From the NCBI GenBank assembly GCA_023228825.1, contig JALOAL010000027.1, positions 1 through 25,707 on the forward strand: a stretch of 25,707 nucleotides of DNA, written 5' to 3'. The translations under genes were made by a program, and so were the position numbers. Each line of letters starts with the position of its first letter. Position 1 is the stretch's first letter. Under the pieces are notes generated by a model. That model was not told where the DNA came from. It made no database searches and saw nothing but the letters and a program-made list of their open reading frames with translations. This DNA comes from Dehalococcoidia bacterium (GTDB lineage: Bacteria; Chloroflexota; Dehalococcoidia; UBA2979). This document shows, in pieces, positions 7,416 through 13,791 of the stretch.

Positions 7416-9602
7416 TTATCGCACAGCATCGGTCTGGGCCGTCGGGGCCATGGGGGCGCCGTCGACCGCGATCCGTGGGAGCAGGCGGTCCAGCCAGTCC
7501 GGGAGCCACCAGTTCCAGTGGCCCATCAGTTGCATCGTGGCCGGTACCAGGAGCAAGCGGACGATGGTCGCGTCAACGAACACCGCGACCGCGAGCCCCA
7601 GTCCAAACTCCTTCACCACGCGCTGGTCGTTCAGGACAAAGCTGAGGAAGACCAGGATCATGATCGCGGCAGCAGCGGTGATCACGCCTGCGGTCGCGGC
7701 GAGGCCACGCGCCACCGATTCCGCGTTGTCGTGTGAGTCAAGGTACTCCTCGCGAATCCGGCTGATCAGGAAGATCTCGTAGTCCATCGAAAGTCCGAAG
7801 AGCACCGCAAAGAGCATCATCGGCAGGAATGACTCGATCGGACCCGGCTGGCTGATGCCCACCAACCCCATGCCCCAGCCCCACTGGAAGACCGCCACCA
7901 CGACGCCGTAGGCGGCGCCTATCGAGAGCAGGTTCATCAGGGCGGCCTTGATCGGGATGACCAGCGACCGAAACACCACCACGAGCAGCAGAAAGCTGAT
8001 TCCGATTACCAGCCCGAAGAACAGTGGCAGCCGGCCACTGATGCGCTCTGCGACGTCGATCGCCCGCGCCGTGGCGCCACCGACGTACACCTGCGCGTCG
8101 CCCTCCGACAACGCAGCCGGCAGCACGTCGTCGCGGAGCCGATGCACCAGTTCCGCCGTCTCGCTCGCTTGCGGGGGACTGGACGGGATGACCGACAACA
8201 CGGCCGTCTCGCCCGCGGGGTTGCCGAGCGGCTCACCCACGGAACGGACGTTGGGTGTCTCGGCGATCCCCAGGCGTATTCGCTCCATGTCGTCCGGGGA
8301 TGCCCCCTGCACCACGACCTGCAGCGGCCCGTTCATCCCCGGCCCGAACGCTTCCGTCACCAGGTCATACGCGCGGCGCGTCGTGGACGACTCCGGGTTA
8401 CTTCCCGCATCCGCCGACCCCAGCCGCATGTCGAGGACGGGCACACTCAGGATCAAGAGGACGGCGGTGCTGACCATGAAGAACAGGTAGGGTCGGCGCA
8501 TGATGGCGTGCCCCAGGCGGAACCAGCCGCTCTCGTGGTCCGCCGGGGCGCCGCCTTCCTGCGGACCCGCAGAGCTTCGTGCGCGTCGCATCGAGGCGAG
8601 CACCGGCCCCACCAGGCCGAGCAGTGCTGGCAGCAGCGTCAGTGCCGTGAGCAGCGTGACCGCCACCATGACCGATGCCGCCACCCCGAGCCAGCCCACA
8701 AACGAAATGCCCATGAGGCCAAGTCCGAGCAATGACGTGATGACAACGCTCGCCGCGAAGAGGACCGACTTCCCTGCCGTAGCCATCGCGATGCCCACGG
8801 CATCCAGCGAATCGCGCCCGGACCGGACGCCCTCCCAGTAGCGCGCGACGATGAAGAGCGCGTAATCGATCCCGACACCAAGGCCCAGCATGGCCGCAAT
8901 GGTCGGCGCGAACTTACTCAGGTCGATGAATGCCGTCATGGAGAAGATCACGGTGAAGCCGACGCCCAGTCCGGCGAGTGAGCTCACGATGGGCAACAGC
9001 GACGGCACGAGGGAGCGGAACAGCACGAACAGCACGATGGCGGCAGCCACCAGGCCGAGGATGGTCGACTCGCTCGGGCCCTCGCGCTCCTGGGCCGCTG
9101 CAACCGGCCCGCCCATCTCCACTGCCAGGTCGGGTCCGCGGGCCGCGTCGACCAACGCTTCCACGGCGCCGGCAGTCTCGGCCGGCACATCATCCGCGGC
9201 GTCGGCGAAGAGGAGGCGCGCGGTCGCAACGGTGCCATCCTCCGACACCATCCCCGCGGGCCCGTAGGGCGAGGACACGCCCACGATCCCGGGAACCGCA
9301 CTCGCCTCGTCGACCAGCGCCTCGACCCGCGCGCGCACGTCCGGCGTGTACACACCGTCCGGTGCGGCGACGACCACGTCTAGATAGTCGCCAGCCAGCC
9401 GCGGGAAGGACCGTTGGAGCACCTCCACGGCATCCTGGGACTCGGCACCGGGGACTGTCAGACTACTCACGGTGCCTTGATAGAGGGTGCGCGCACTCAC
9501 GGCGAGGAGTGCGGCGGCAGCCAGCCATGCCAGCACCACCCACCACGGCCGGATTGCCGCCCATCGTCCCCATCGGTCCAGCAGGTCACGCCGATCGCCC
9601 AC
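7416..9602 (-). CDS. MMPL/RND-family membrane transporter
   Basis: A 728-residue protein read from a GTG at 9602 with GGAGG 6-7 nt upstream. It has the MMPL layout: one N-terminal helix (about 18-37), an extracytoplasmic domain, five or six helices, a second N-terminal-like helix near residue 370, a second extracytoplasmic domain and a second helix bundle. The two pseudo-repeats carry the proton-relay region motifs GLGVGIDYALFIVARY (near residue 247) and GLSMDYEIFLISRIREEY (near residue 605). The length fits the family (700-1000). MMPL proteins export lipids, siderophores or drugs using proton motive force; the substrate cannot be read from sequence. It is divergent from the Crp/Fnr-type gene, 126 bp away, which could be its local regulator. 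Confidence 0.93.
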   Translation of the reverse strand: MGDRRDLLDRWGRWAAIRPWWVVLAWLAAAALLAVSARTLYQGTVSSLTVPGAESQDAVEVLQRSFPRLAGDYLDVVVAAPDGVYTPDVRARVEALVDEASAVPGIVGVSSPYGPAGMVSEDGTVATARLLFADAADDVPAETAGAVEALVDAARGPDLAVEMGGPVAAAQEREGPSESTILGLVAAAIVLFVLFRSLVPSLLPIVSSLAGLGVGFTVIFSMTAFIDLSKFAPTIAAMLGLGVGIDYALFIVARYWEGVRSGRDSLDAVGIAMATAGKSVLFAASVVITSLLGLGLMGISFVGWLGVAASVMVAVTLLTALTLLPALLGLVGPVLASMRRARSSAGPQEGGAPADHESGWFRLGHAIMRRPYLFFMVSTAVLLILSVPVLDMRLGSADAGSNPESSTTRRAYDLVTEAFGPGMNGPLQVVVQGASPDDMERIRLGIAETPNVRSVGEPLGNPAGETAVLSVIPSSPPQASETAELVHRLRDDVLPAALSEGDAQVYVGGATARAIDVAERISGRLPLFFGLVIGISFLLLVVVFRSLVIPIKAALMNLLSIGAAYGVVVAVFQWGWGMGLVGISQPGPIESFLPMMLFAVLFGLSMDYEIFLISRIREEYLDSHDNAESVARGLAATAGVITAAAAIMILVFLSFVLNDQRVVKEFGLGLAVAVFVDATIVRLLLVPATMQLMGHWNWWLPDWLDRLLPRIAVDGAPMAPTAQTDAVR

Positions 9603-9728
9603 GTTCGCCTCCGTACTCGTGACCTAGCGTGTCCCCGATGCGCGCCTTGCGCCCTGACTTTTGTCGGTTTTCGGGCACGGAAGGGGCACGCGCCGCTGCG
9701 CTACGATTCGCGTGGGAAGGCGGCGCGT
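9603..9728. promoter_or_regulatory. Divergent intergenic region between transporter and regulator
   Basis: This 126-bp gap must hold the promoters of the MMPL gene (leftward) and the Crp/Fnr-type gene (rightward). I see ribosome sites for both genes (GGAGG for the transporter, GGAAGG for the regulator), but no convincing promoter hexamers or clear palindromic operator. Confidence 0.4.
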
Positions 9729-10394
9729 TTGAGCAACGAACTGGCGAAACGGCTGGGTGCGATCCCCTTCTTCTCGATGCTCGACGCGAGCACGCTCGAA
9801 GCGCTCGCGGCAGCATCAGTCCGTTGCACCTTCGACGCTGGAGAGATGGCGATTATTGAGGGTGAGCCGTCACCCGGGCTACTCCTGGTCCAGTCCGGAC
9901 GCCTGAAAGTCTTGAAGAGCTCGCCCCAGGGCCGCGAACACGTCCTGGCGGTGCTCAGCCCCTGGGAGCCCGCCAACGCGGTCGCCGCCTTCACGAGCCG
10001 CCCTAACCCCGCTACGGCCATCGCGCTCGAACCGGTTCAGGCCTGGATCCTGCCGCGCTCAGCCGTGCTCGCCATCATGCGCAGTCATCCCGATTTTGCC
10101 GAACGCGTCATCGAGAACATGGCGAACCACATGGTTCGACTCACGGAGATCGTCGCCGACCTGTCCCTCCGCTCCGTCACGGAGCGTCTCGTGCGTCTGA
10201 TCCTGGACGAGTCGGTGGACGGCCGGCTGGTGCGTCCGCGTTGGTACACAGTGCCGGAGTTGGCCGCCCGGCTGGGAACTGTCCCCGATGTGGCTCAGCG
10301 CGCCCTGGGGCGGTTGGCGGCCGAGGACCTGGTTGAGGTCAGCCGTCGGGAGATTCGCATCAAGGACGAGGCCGGGCTTCGCCGCCTAGTCTAG
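9729..10394 (+). CDS. Crp/Fnr-family transcriptional regulator
   Basis: A 221-residue protein; a TTG at 9729 with GGAAGG upstream gives the family's usual N-terminus (LAKRLGAIPFFSMLD). In-frame sequence further upstream is not Crp-like. Residues about 10-120 form a cupin-type cyclic-nucleotide-binding fold (FDAGEMAIIEGEPSPGLLLV), then a long dimer helix and a winged helix (ELAARLGTVPDVAQRALGRL). The cAMP-contact residues of E. coli Crp (Gly-Glu and Arg-Ser) are absent from the loop at about 75-95, and with a single Cys there is no Fnr-type iron-sulfur cluster, so the signal is unknown. An NO, heme or redox role is possible given nirK nearby, but unproven. Its TAG stop is part of the CTAG at the edge of an IS481-type element. 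Confidence 0.85.
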   Translation: MSNELAKRLGAIPFFSMLDASTLEALAAASVRCTFDAGEMAIIEGEPSPGLLLVQSGRLKVLKSSPQGREHVLAVLSPWEPANAVAAFTSRPNPATAIALEPVQAWILPRSAVLAIMRSHPDFAERVIENMANHMVRLTEIVADLSLRSVTERLVRLILDESVDGRLVRPRWYTVPELAARLGTVPDVAQRALGRLAAEDLVEVSRREIRIKDEAGLRRLV

Positions 10395-11037
10395 GTGTAC
10401 TGAGTCGGGAGGTTGGGGACGCGGCTCCCGATGGGAGGCCGCCGGGGGCGGAGTGGCGTCGGTGGTGATTGTACTGATGGATCCAGCGGGCGAGGGCCTG
10501 AGTGCGGGACTGCTCTGAGCGGTAGAGGCGGACGTAGGCCCACTCCTCGAGCAGCGTGCGGTTGAAGCGCTCGACCTTGCCGTTGGTCTGGGGCCGGTAG
10601 GGTTGGGTGAAGCGATTGCGGACGCCGGCCTCGGAGCAGAGTCGGGCGAAGAGTCTGCTGCGGTAGGCGGAGCCGTTGTCGGTGAGCACCGCCCGCACCA
10701 CGACGCCCTGCTCGGCGAACCAGGCCTGCGCCCGGTCCCAGAAGCCCACCGCCGTCCTGGCCCGCTCGTCCCCCAGCACCTCGCTGTAGGCGAGGCGGGA
10801 GTGGTCATCCACGGCGGAGTGGACATAGGCGTAGCCCACCCGCTGCCGTCTCCCTCTGACCGCGCCCGTGCGCCTTCCAGCCGCCGCCCGCCGGGATGCG
10901 CCCGAGTTTCTTGATGTCGAATGGGCGATCGGCCGGCCTGAGGCGATGCGCTGCACCAGCAGCAGTCGTCCCGCCGGGGTGAGTTTCGCGTTAGCGTGCA
11001 ATGGGGACCTTCTGAGTCGGGTGGCTGTAGTAACCAC
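10360..11037 (-). pseudogene. Inactivated IS481-family transposase
   Basis: The catalytic half is recognisable and in one frame: AVDDHSRLAYSEVL (first Asp), VLTDNGSAYRS (second Asp) and NGKVERFNRTLLEEW (Glu), the DDE residues of IS481/rve integrase folds, followed by YNHHRRHSAPGG. The N-terminus (HANAKLTPAGRLLLVQ) runs to RPIAH and then jumps to FDIKKLGRIPAGGGW in another frame, missing the helix-turn-helix region. A second shift precedes RVGYAYVHSAVDD. The gene therefore carries an internal deletion and two frame changes and cannot make a full transposase. The open frame overruns the element's left end into the 3' end of the regulator gene. Confidence 0.8.
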
Positions 11038-11100
11038 ACCTTCCTCAGGAGGTCCCCTTCGGTCATCTCACCCGCGTCACCAACGTGGGTGGTCAGTACA
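10396..11100 (-). mobile_element. IS481-type insertion sequence, internally deleted
   Basis: The element is 705 bp and is bounded by inverted ends that read TGTACTGA inward from both sides (10396-10403 and 11093-11100). IS481 elements are normally about 1 kb, so roughly 300 bp are missing, matching the gap in the transposase. The left flank (10390-10395) is TCTAGG, an NCTAGN site, the target preference described for Bordetella IS481. The right flank (11101-11106) is CCTAAT, so no exact target duplication survives. The element abuts the stop codon of the Crp/Fnr-type gene. Confidence 0.75.
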
Positions 11101-11340
11101 CCTAATGCACGATTCACGCCCGGGACGCTTCATCCTTGCCAGCGCATTGCTGCTAGTCGGACGTTGCCCATGTCGCCGCGGAGATGGGCGTATCCCATGC
11201 CACCGCGAGCCGCTGGCCGCGGCGGTGGTTGGTGGAGGGCAGCCTGGCCTCCAAGACCGCTCCTCGCGACCGCAGTTCCCGCCGCACACCGAGGAGCCCT
11301 GAGCGTGGGGTGGAGCGCCTGCGGCGCAACAGATGCCACA
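11101..11340 (+). pseudogene. Remnant of a second IS481 transposase: N-terminal helix-turn-helix part
   Basis: On the plus strand, opposite to the adjacent element, the frame from about 11160 reads HVAAEMGVSHATASRWPRRW followed by DRSSRRTPRSPE and LRRNR, the N-terminal DNA-binding part of IS481 transposases. This is exactly the part missing from the neighbouring copy. Upstream, a degenerate LLLVGR stretch resembles the usual N-terminus but is in another frame. It lacks its own left end and stops being recognisable at about 11340. Confidence 0.6.
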
Positions 11341-11367
11341 TGGGCAGGTGGGAAGTTGCGACGCGTC

Positions 11368-11835
11368 TCAGTCGGGGGCGGGAGCGTCCACGGTCATGAA
11401 GTCCGGACCGATCGCGCGGATGCTTGCGACCGGAATGCTGATGCTCGTACCGCCCATGCCCAGAACCCCGCCGCGGTGGGCCTCCAGTTCCTCCAGAGCC
11501 CCATCGGCCTCGCTGATCTCCAGTTCGCGAGCGTCGCCCAGGTAGGCTCCGTCTGCGTTCACGACCTTCATACCGTCGAGCTCGTCGAGGCTGCGCAGCA
11601 CGCTCTCGGCGGTCGATTCGGTCGTCTGCAGAGACTCGGCACCGTCCACGGTCACGGCGTCCGGACCGATGCGAGCGGATGCGAACGGAAAGGTGGATTC
11701 GCCGCCAGGGGCCGTCAGCACCAGTGATCGAATCTGCAATGCGGCCGTGTCGATGAGGACGTTCTCAATGCGGCCGATGCGCGCTCCGTCAGCGAGGTTG
11801 ACGACCGACATCCCCTTAAGTTTGCTGACTTTCAT
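11368..11835 (-). CDS. PRC-barrel domain protein (two PRC repeats)
   Basis: A 155-residue soluble protein. Residues 1-75 (MKVSKLKGMSVVNLADGARI and following) and 80-155 (LDGMKVVNADGAYLGDAREL and following) are two copies of the PRC-barrel fold, with the typical GxxVxxxDGxxxGxIxxVxID pattern and an IGPDxxTV ending in both halves. PRC barrels occur in photosynthetic reaction-centre H subunits, RimM and stress or sporulation proteins such as YlmC; the exact role here is unknown. The ATG overlaps the stop of the upstream GlsB-type gene in an ATGA, so the two are translationally coupled. Both sit between IS481 remnants and may be cargo of a former composite element. Confidence 0.85.
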   Translation of the reverse strand: MKVSKLKGMSVVNLADGARIGRIENVLIDTAALQIRSLVLTAPGGESTFPFASARIGPDAVTVDGAESLQTTESTAESVLRSLDELDGMKVVNADGAYLGDARELEISEADGALEELEAHRGGVLGMGGTSISIPVASIRAIGPDFMTVDAPAPD

Positions 11836-12098
11836 ACGGCCTGCCTTCCCGCCATGAGCCGCTTGTACACGGCGAGGAAGATGAGGGCGCCGACCACGGC
11901 GATGAGGATGCCACCGATGTCGAAGTCGCCGTACCCATCGTTGCCAGTGGCGAAGTTCCAGATGAAGCCGCCAACGAGGGCGCCCACTATCCCGACGATC
12001 ATCGTCCCGAGAACGCCGCCGGGCTCAGGGCCTCGGGAGATCAGTTTCGCGATCCAGCCGGCGACGAGTCCGAGCAGGATCCATGCGATGACACTCAT
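11832..12098 (-). CDS. GlsB/YeaQ/YmgE-family stress-response membrane protein
   Basis: An 88-residue protein with three hydrophobic segments: about 3-18 (VIAWILLGLVAGWIAKLI), 29-47 (LGTMIVGIVGALVGGFIW) and 62-80. The first two carry the family signature GLxAGWxAxxI and GxxGTxxxGIVGAxxGG. It was formerly called transglycosylase-associated protein; members are small inner-membrane proteins induced by stress, without established enzymatic activity. The start has GGAG 7-8 nt upstream. It overlaps the PRC-barrel gene by 4 nt. The pairing of a PRC barrel with this family supports a shared membrane or general stress role, by inference. Confidence 0.88.
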   Translation of the reverse strand: MSVIAWILLGLVAGWIAKLISRGPEPGGVLGTMIVGIVGALVGGFIWNFATGNDGYGDFDIGGILIAVVGALIFLAVYKRLMAGRQAV

Positions 12099-12199
12099 GA
12101 GATTTCTCCGCGGCCGCCGTTGGGCAAGTCTGCGATCAAGGAGAAAGTGGCTATCTCCTCGTCGTCAGTCTGGGACTCGCGGCGATACGGGCGCGAGAA
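12099..12199. other. Upstream region of the GlsB/PRC pair
   Basis: About 100 bp between the GlsB-type start and the IS481 3' remnant. It should contain the promoter of the two-gene operon. I see the ribosome site (GGAG) but no clear promoter hexamers. Confidence 0.3.
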
Positions 12200-12307
12200 C
12201 AGTCTTGCACGCCGCGCTCCGAATGCATGCCAATTCCTCGCTGGGCGCGCACCCCTTCGCGCTCCTCCCCCGGTCAGCCCGCATCACCAACCCCCTGGCT
12301 CAGTACA
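12200..12307 (+). mobile_element. 3' end remnant of an IS481-type element
   Basis: The plus strand ends in CTGGCTCAGTACA (to 12307), matching the 3' terminus of the element at 10396-11100 (CCGACTCAGTACA on its own strand). It is preceded by a degenerate C-terminal transposase-like stretch (SSLGAHPF and RITNPLAQYT). The flank 12308-12313 is CCTAGC, an NCTAGN site containing the TAG stop of the cupin gene. With the helix-turn-helix remnant at 11101-11340 it appears to be the other half of a degraded plus-strand copy, now separated by the PRC/GlsB genes. Confidence 0.6.
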
Positions 12308-12308
12308 C

Positions 12309-12923
12309 CTAGCGTCCGATACCGGCGCCGGGATCGATGTTGGAGTACCCGGAGACGAAGTCCTCCACGTGATCCTCGTGCGGGACGAAGAGTTGGCGCT
12401 CCACTGTGCCGAGGTCGTTGCAGAGCACGTGCAGCGAGACGGAGGGGACGTCCGAGGCGGTGAGCACCTGGTGGATGTCCTCGTCCGGGTGCTTCAGTGG
12501 CGTCAACTCGCCGAGGTCGATGGGATCCTGGGAGACCAGTTCCAGCCTTGCGTAGCCGGGCCGGGAGTGGTCGTCCACGCGGTGGAACTTGCGCTCCACC
12601 TGGGCGCCCTGCACCAGTCCCACCCACCCGTCGGTCAGGTGGTTGTGCACCTTTGTCTCGGAGCCGGCGGGCACCACCATCGTGAAGATGCAGAGGTCGG
12701 GTTCCTGGGAGCGGTACACCGCCCATGAGGCGGTCGCGTCCGGGATCGGCTGGCGGAACTCCTCGGTGATCCAGGAGGGGTCGTACAGCAGGTCCCGGGT
12801 GGGCGCCTTCAGGCGGTCCAGCAGTTCATCTGTGCCGCGGTACCGGTCCACGATGTTCCGGAAGTCCTCCACGAAGCGGCGGAGCACGGGCTGCACCGGT
12901 TCGATGTAGTAGGCGTTACTCAT
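12309..12923 (-). CDS. Cysteine-dioxygenase-like cupin (thiol dioxygenase family)
   Basis: A 204-residue protein starting at ATG 12923 with GGGAGG 5-6 nt upstream. It shows the cupin metal motif ETKVHNHLTDGWVGLVQG (two His of an HxH pair near residue 93) and a later His in EDIHQVLT, the arrangement of the non-heme iron thiol dioxygenases (cysteine, 3-mercaptopropionate and related dioxygenases, about 200 residues). These add O2 to a thiol to give a sulfinate. The substrate is not predictable here. It follows the OsmC gene by 36 nt on the same strand and ends with a TAG that lies in a CTAG at the edge of an IS481 remnant. Confidence 0.82.
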   Translation of the reverse strand: MSNAYYIEPVQPVLRRFVEDFRNIVDRYRGTDELLDRLKAPTRDLLYDPSWITEEFRQPIPDATASWAVYRSQEPDLCIFTMVVPAGSETKVHNHLTDGWVGLVQGAQVERKFHRVDDHSRPGYARLELVSQDPIDLGELTPLKHPDEDIHQVLTASDVPSVSLHVLCNDLGTVERQLFVPHEDHVEDFVSGYSNIDPGAGIGR

Positions 12924-12959
12924 CTCAACCTCCCTGTGTGTCGCTGAGTGGTGTGTGCG

Positions 12960-13376
12960 CTAGCGCTGAGGGGCAGCCACGCGCAGGTCCAGCGTGGACG
13001 TGACCGTCCCCTCCAGTGTGTTGCAGAGCGGACACGCGCACGAGTCCACCGAGAGCGCGGCGTGATGCTCCAGCAGAGCCTGGTCCGTCACCTCGATGCG
13101 GAGCGCAACGTCGATGTGCTCCACGCGCACGGGGAACTCCGCCATGCGTGCGTCAAGGCTGGCCGAGGCGTGCACCACCTCGGCGTCCTTCAGCAGTTGG
13201 TGGTTCAGCAGCGAACCCAGCGTGCAGTTGCCGAGCGCGATCAGCAGCAGTTCCACTGACGTGAAGTCGGTGGGGCCGCCATCGGAAGCCTGCGCGCGCA
13301 CGTTGGTGAAGGTGCGTCCACGCGCCTCGAAGTCCACGTGGTGGCGATCCACGTACTCGGCGGTCACAGTGACCAT
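12960..13376 (-). CDS. OsmC-family protein
   Basis: A 138-residue protein with ATG at 13376 and GAGGG upstream. The order is that of OsmC/Ohr proteins: an N-terminal beta-sheet (RGRTFTNVRAQASDGGPTDF), a central helix with the first Cys (LLIALGNCTLGSLLNHQLL, near residue 51) and a C-terminal segment with a Cys cluster (SVDSCACPLCNTLEG). OsmC proteins reduce organic hydroperoxides through a two-Cys mechanism; others bind thiols or small molecules. The clustered CxCxxC is unusual for classic Ohr and may indicate another redox use. It lies between a decayed acyl-CoA-dehydrogenase-like gene and the cupin gene, probably one operon concerned with organic sulfur or thiol stress (inference). Confidence 0.87.
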   Translation of the reverse strand: MVTVTAEYVDRHHVDFEARGRTFTNVRAQASDGGPTDFTSVELLLIALGNCTLGSLLNHQLLKDAEVVHASASLDARMAEFPVRVEHIDVALRIEVTDQALLEHHAALSVDSCACPLCNTLEGTVTSTLDLRVAAPQR

Positions 13377-13434
13377 GGTCTTGTCCCTCTCTCCCGCCGG
13401 CGACCGGCGCTGGGGTCGCCTGCCCGGTGGCCGG

Positions 13435-13665
13435 TCAGCGGGGCGCGGCGGCGGACCCCTGCGCCCCCTTGCCGAGGTTGGTGAGCACCACGTCGTCCTG
13501 AGGCGTATGCACGCGCGCGCATCACGTCGCGCAGGTGACGCTCAAGCGGGCTGGTGCGGCTCAGACCGGGGTTCGCCGCCAGGTCGACCGCGACCTGCAC
13601 CGCCTGCTGCGAGTTGTTGGTGGTGACGTGCTTCACCACCGAGCCCTCGCGGGCCACGCGACTTT
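13435..13665 (-). pseudogene. Decayed C-terminus of an acyl-CoA-dehydrogenase-family gene
   Basis: The minus strand encodes NNSQQAVQVAVDLAANPGLS and SPLERHLRDVMRAR, then after a one-base frame change VHTPQDDVVLTNLGKGAQ up to a TGA at 13435-13437. This is the familiar C-terminal end of flavin acyl-CoA dehydrogenases and related flavin monooxygenases (LERHxRDV, then H-T-P-Q-D-D and LxxLGK). The rest of the gene, more than 300 codons, is absent upstream. It is a truncated, frameshifted remnant. Sequence-assembly error could explain the single-base shift but not the missing 5' part. Confidence 0.7.
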
Positions 13666-13681
13666 GTTGGGTGACTTTATC

Positions 13682-13710
13682 AGGATTGGCAGGGGCGGCT
13701 GTAGTGTCAA
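13682..13710 (-). promoter_or_regulatory. Possible promoter reading toward the OsmC/cupin genes
   Basis: On the minus strand a perfect TTGACA (13710-13705) is followed after 17 nt by AATCCT (13687-13682), a weak -10. It lies just upstream of the decayed dehydrogenase fragment and about 300 bp upstream of the OsmC start, and could now drive osmC and the cupin gene. Confidence 0.35.
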
Positions 13711-13742
13711 ACCCCGCACGCCTCGCTTCGAGCAAGGTGCGC

Positions 13743-13771
13743 AACGGCGCCGGCTTGAAACCGGCGCCGTT
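13743..13771. terminator. Perfect 11-bp GC-rich hairpin terminator
   Basis: AACGGCGCCGG (13743-13753) and CCGGCGCCGTT (13761-13771) are exact inverted copies around a 7-nt loop. The hairpin lies 20 nt beyond the stop of the Sco-propeller gene and so probably ends the nirK operon transcript. T-tracts are short on either side, so efficiency is uncertain. Confidence 0.6.
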
Positions 13772-13791
13772 TCCATCCCGGAGGCGCGGGC

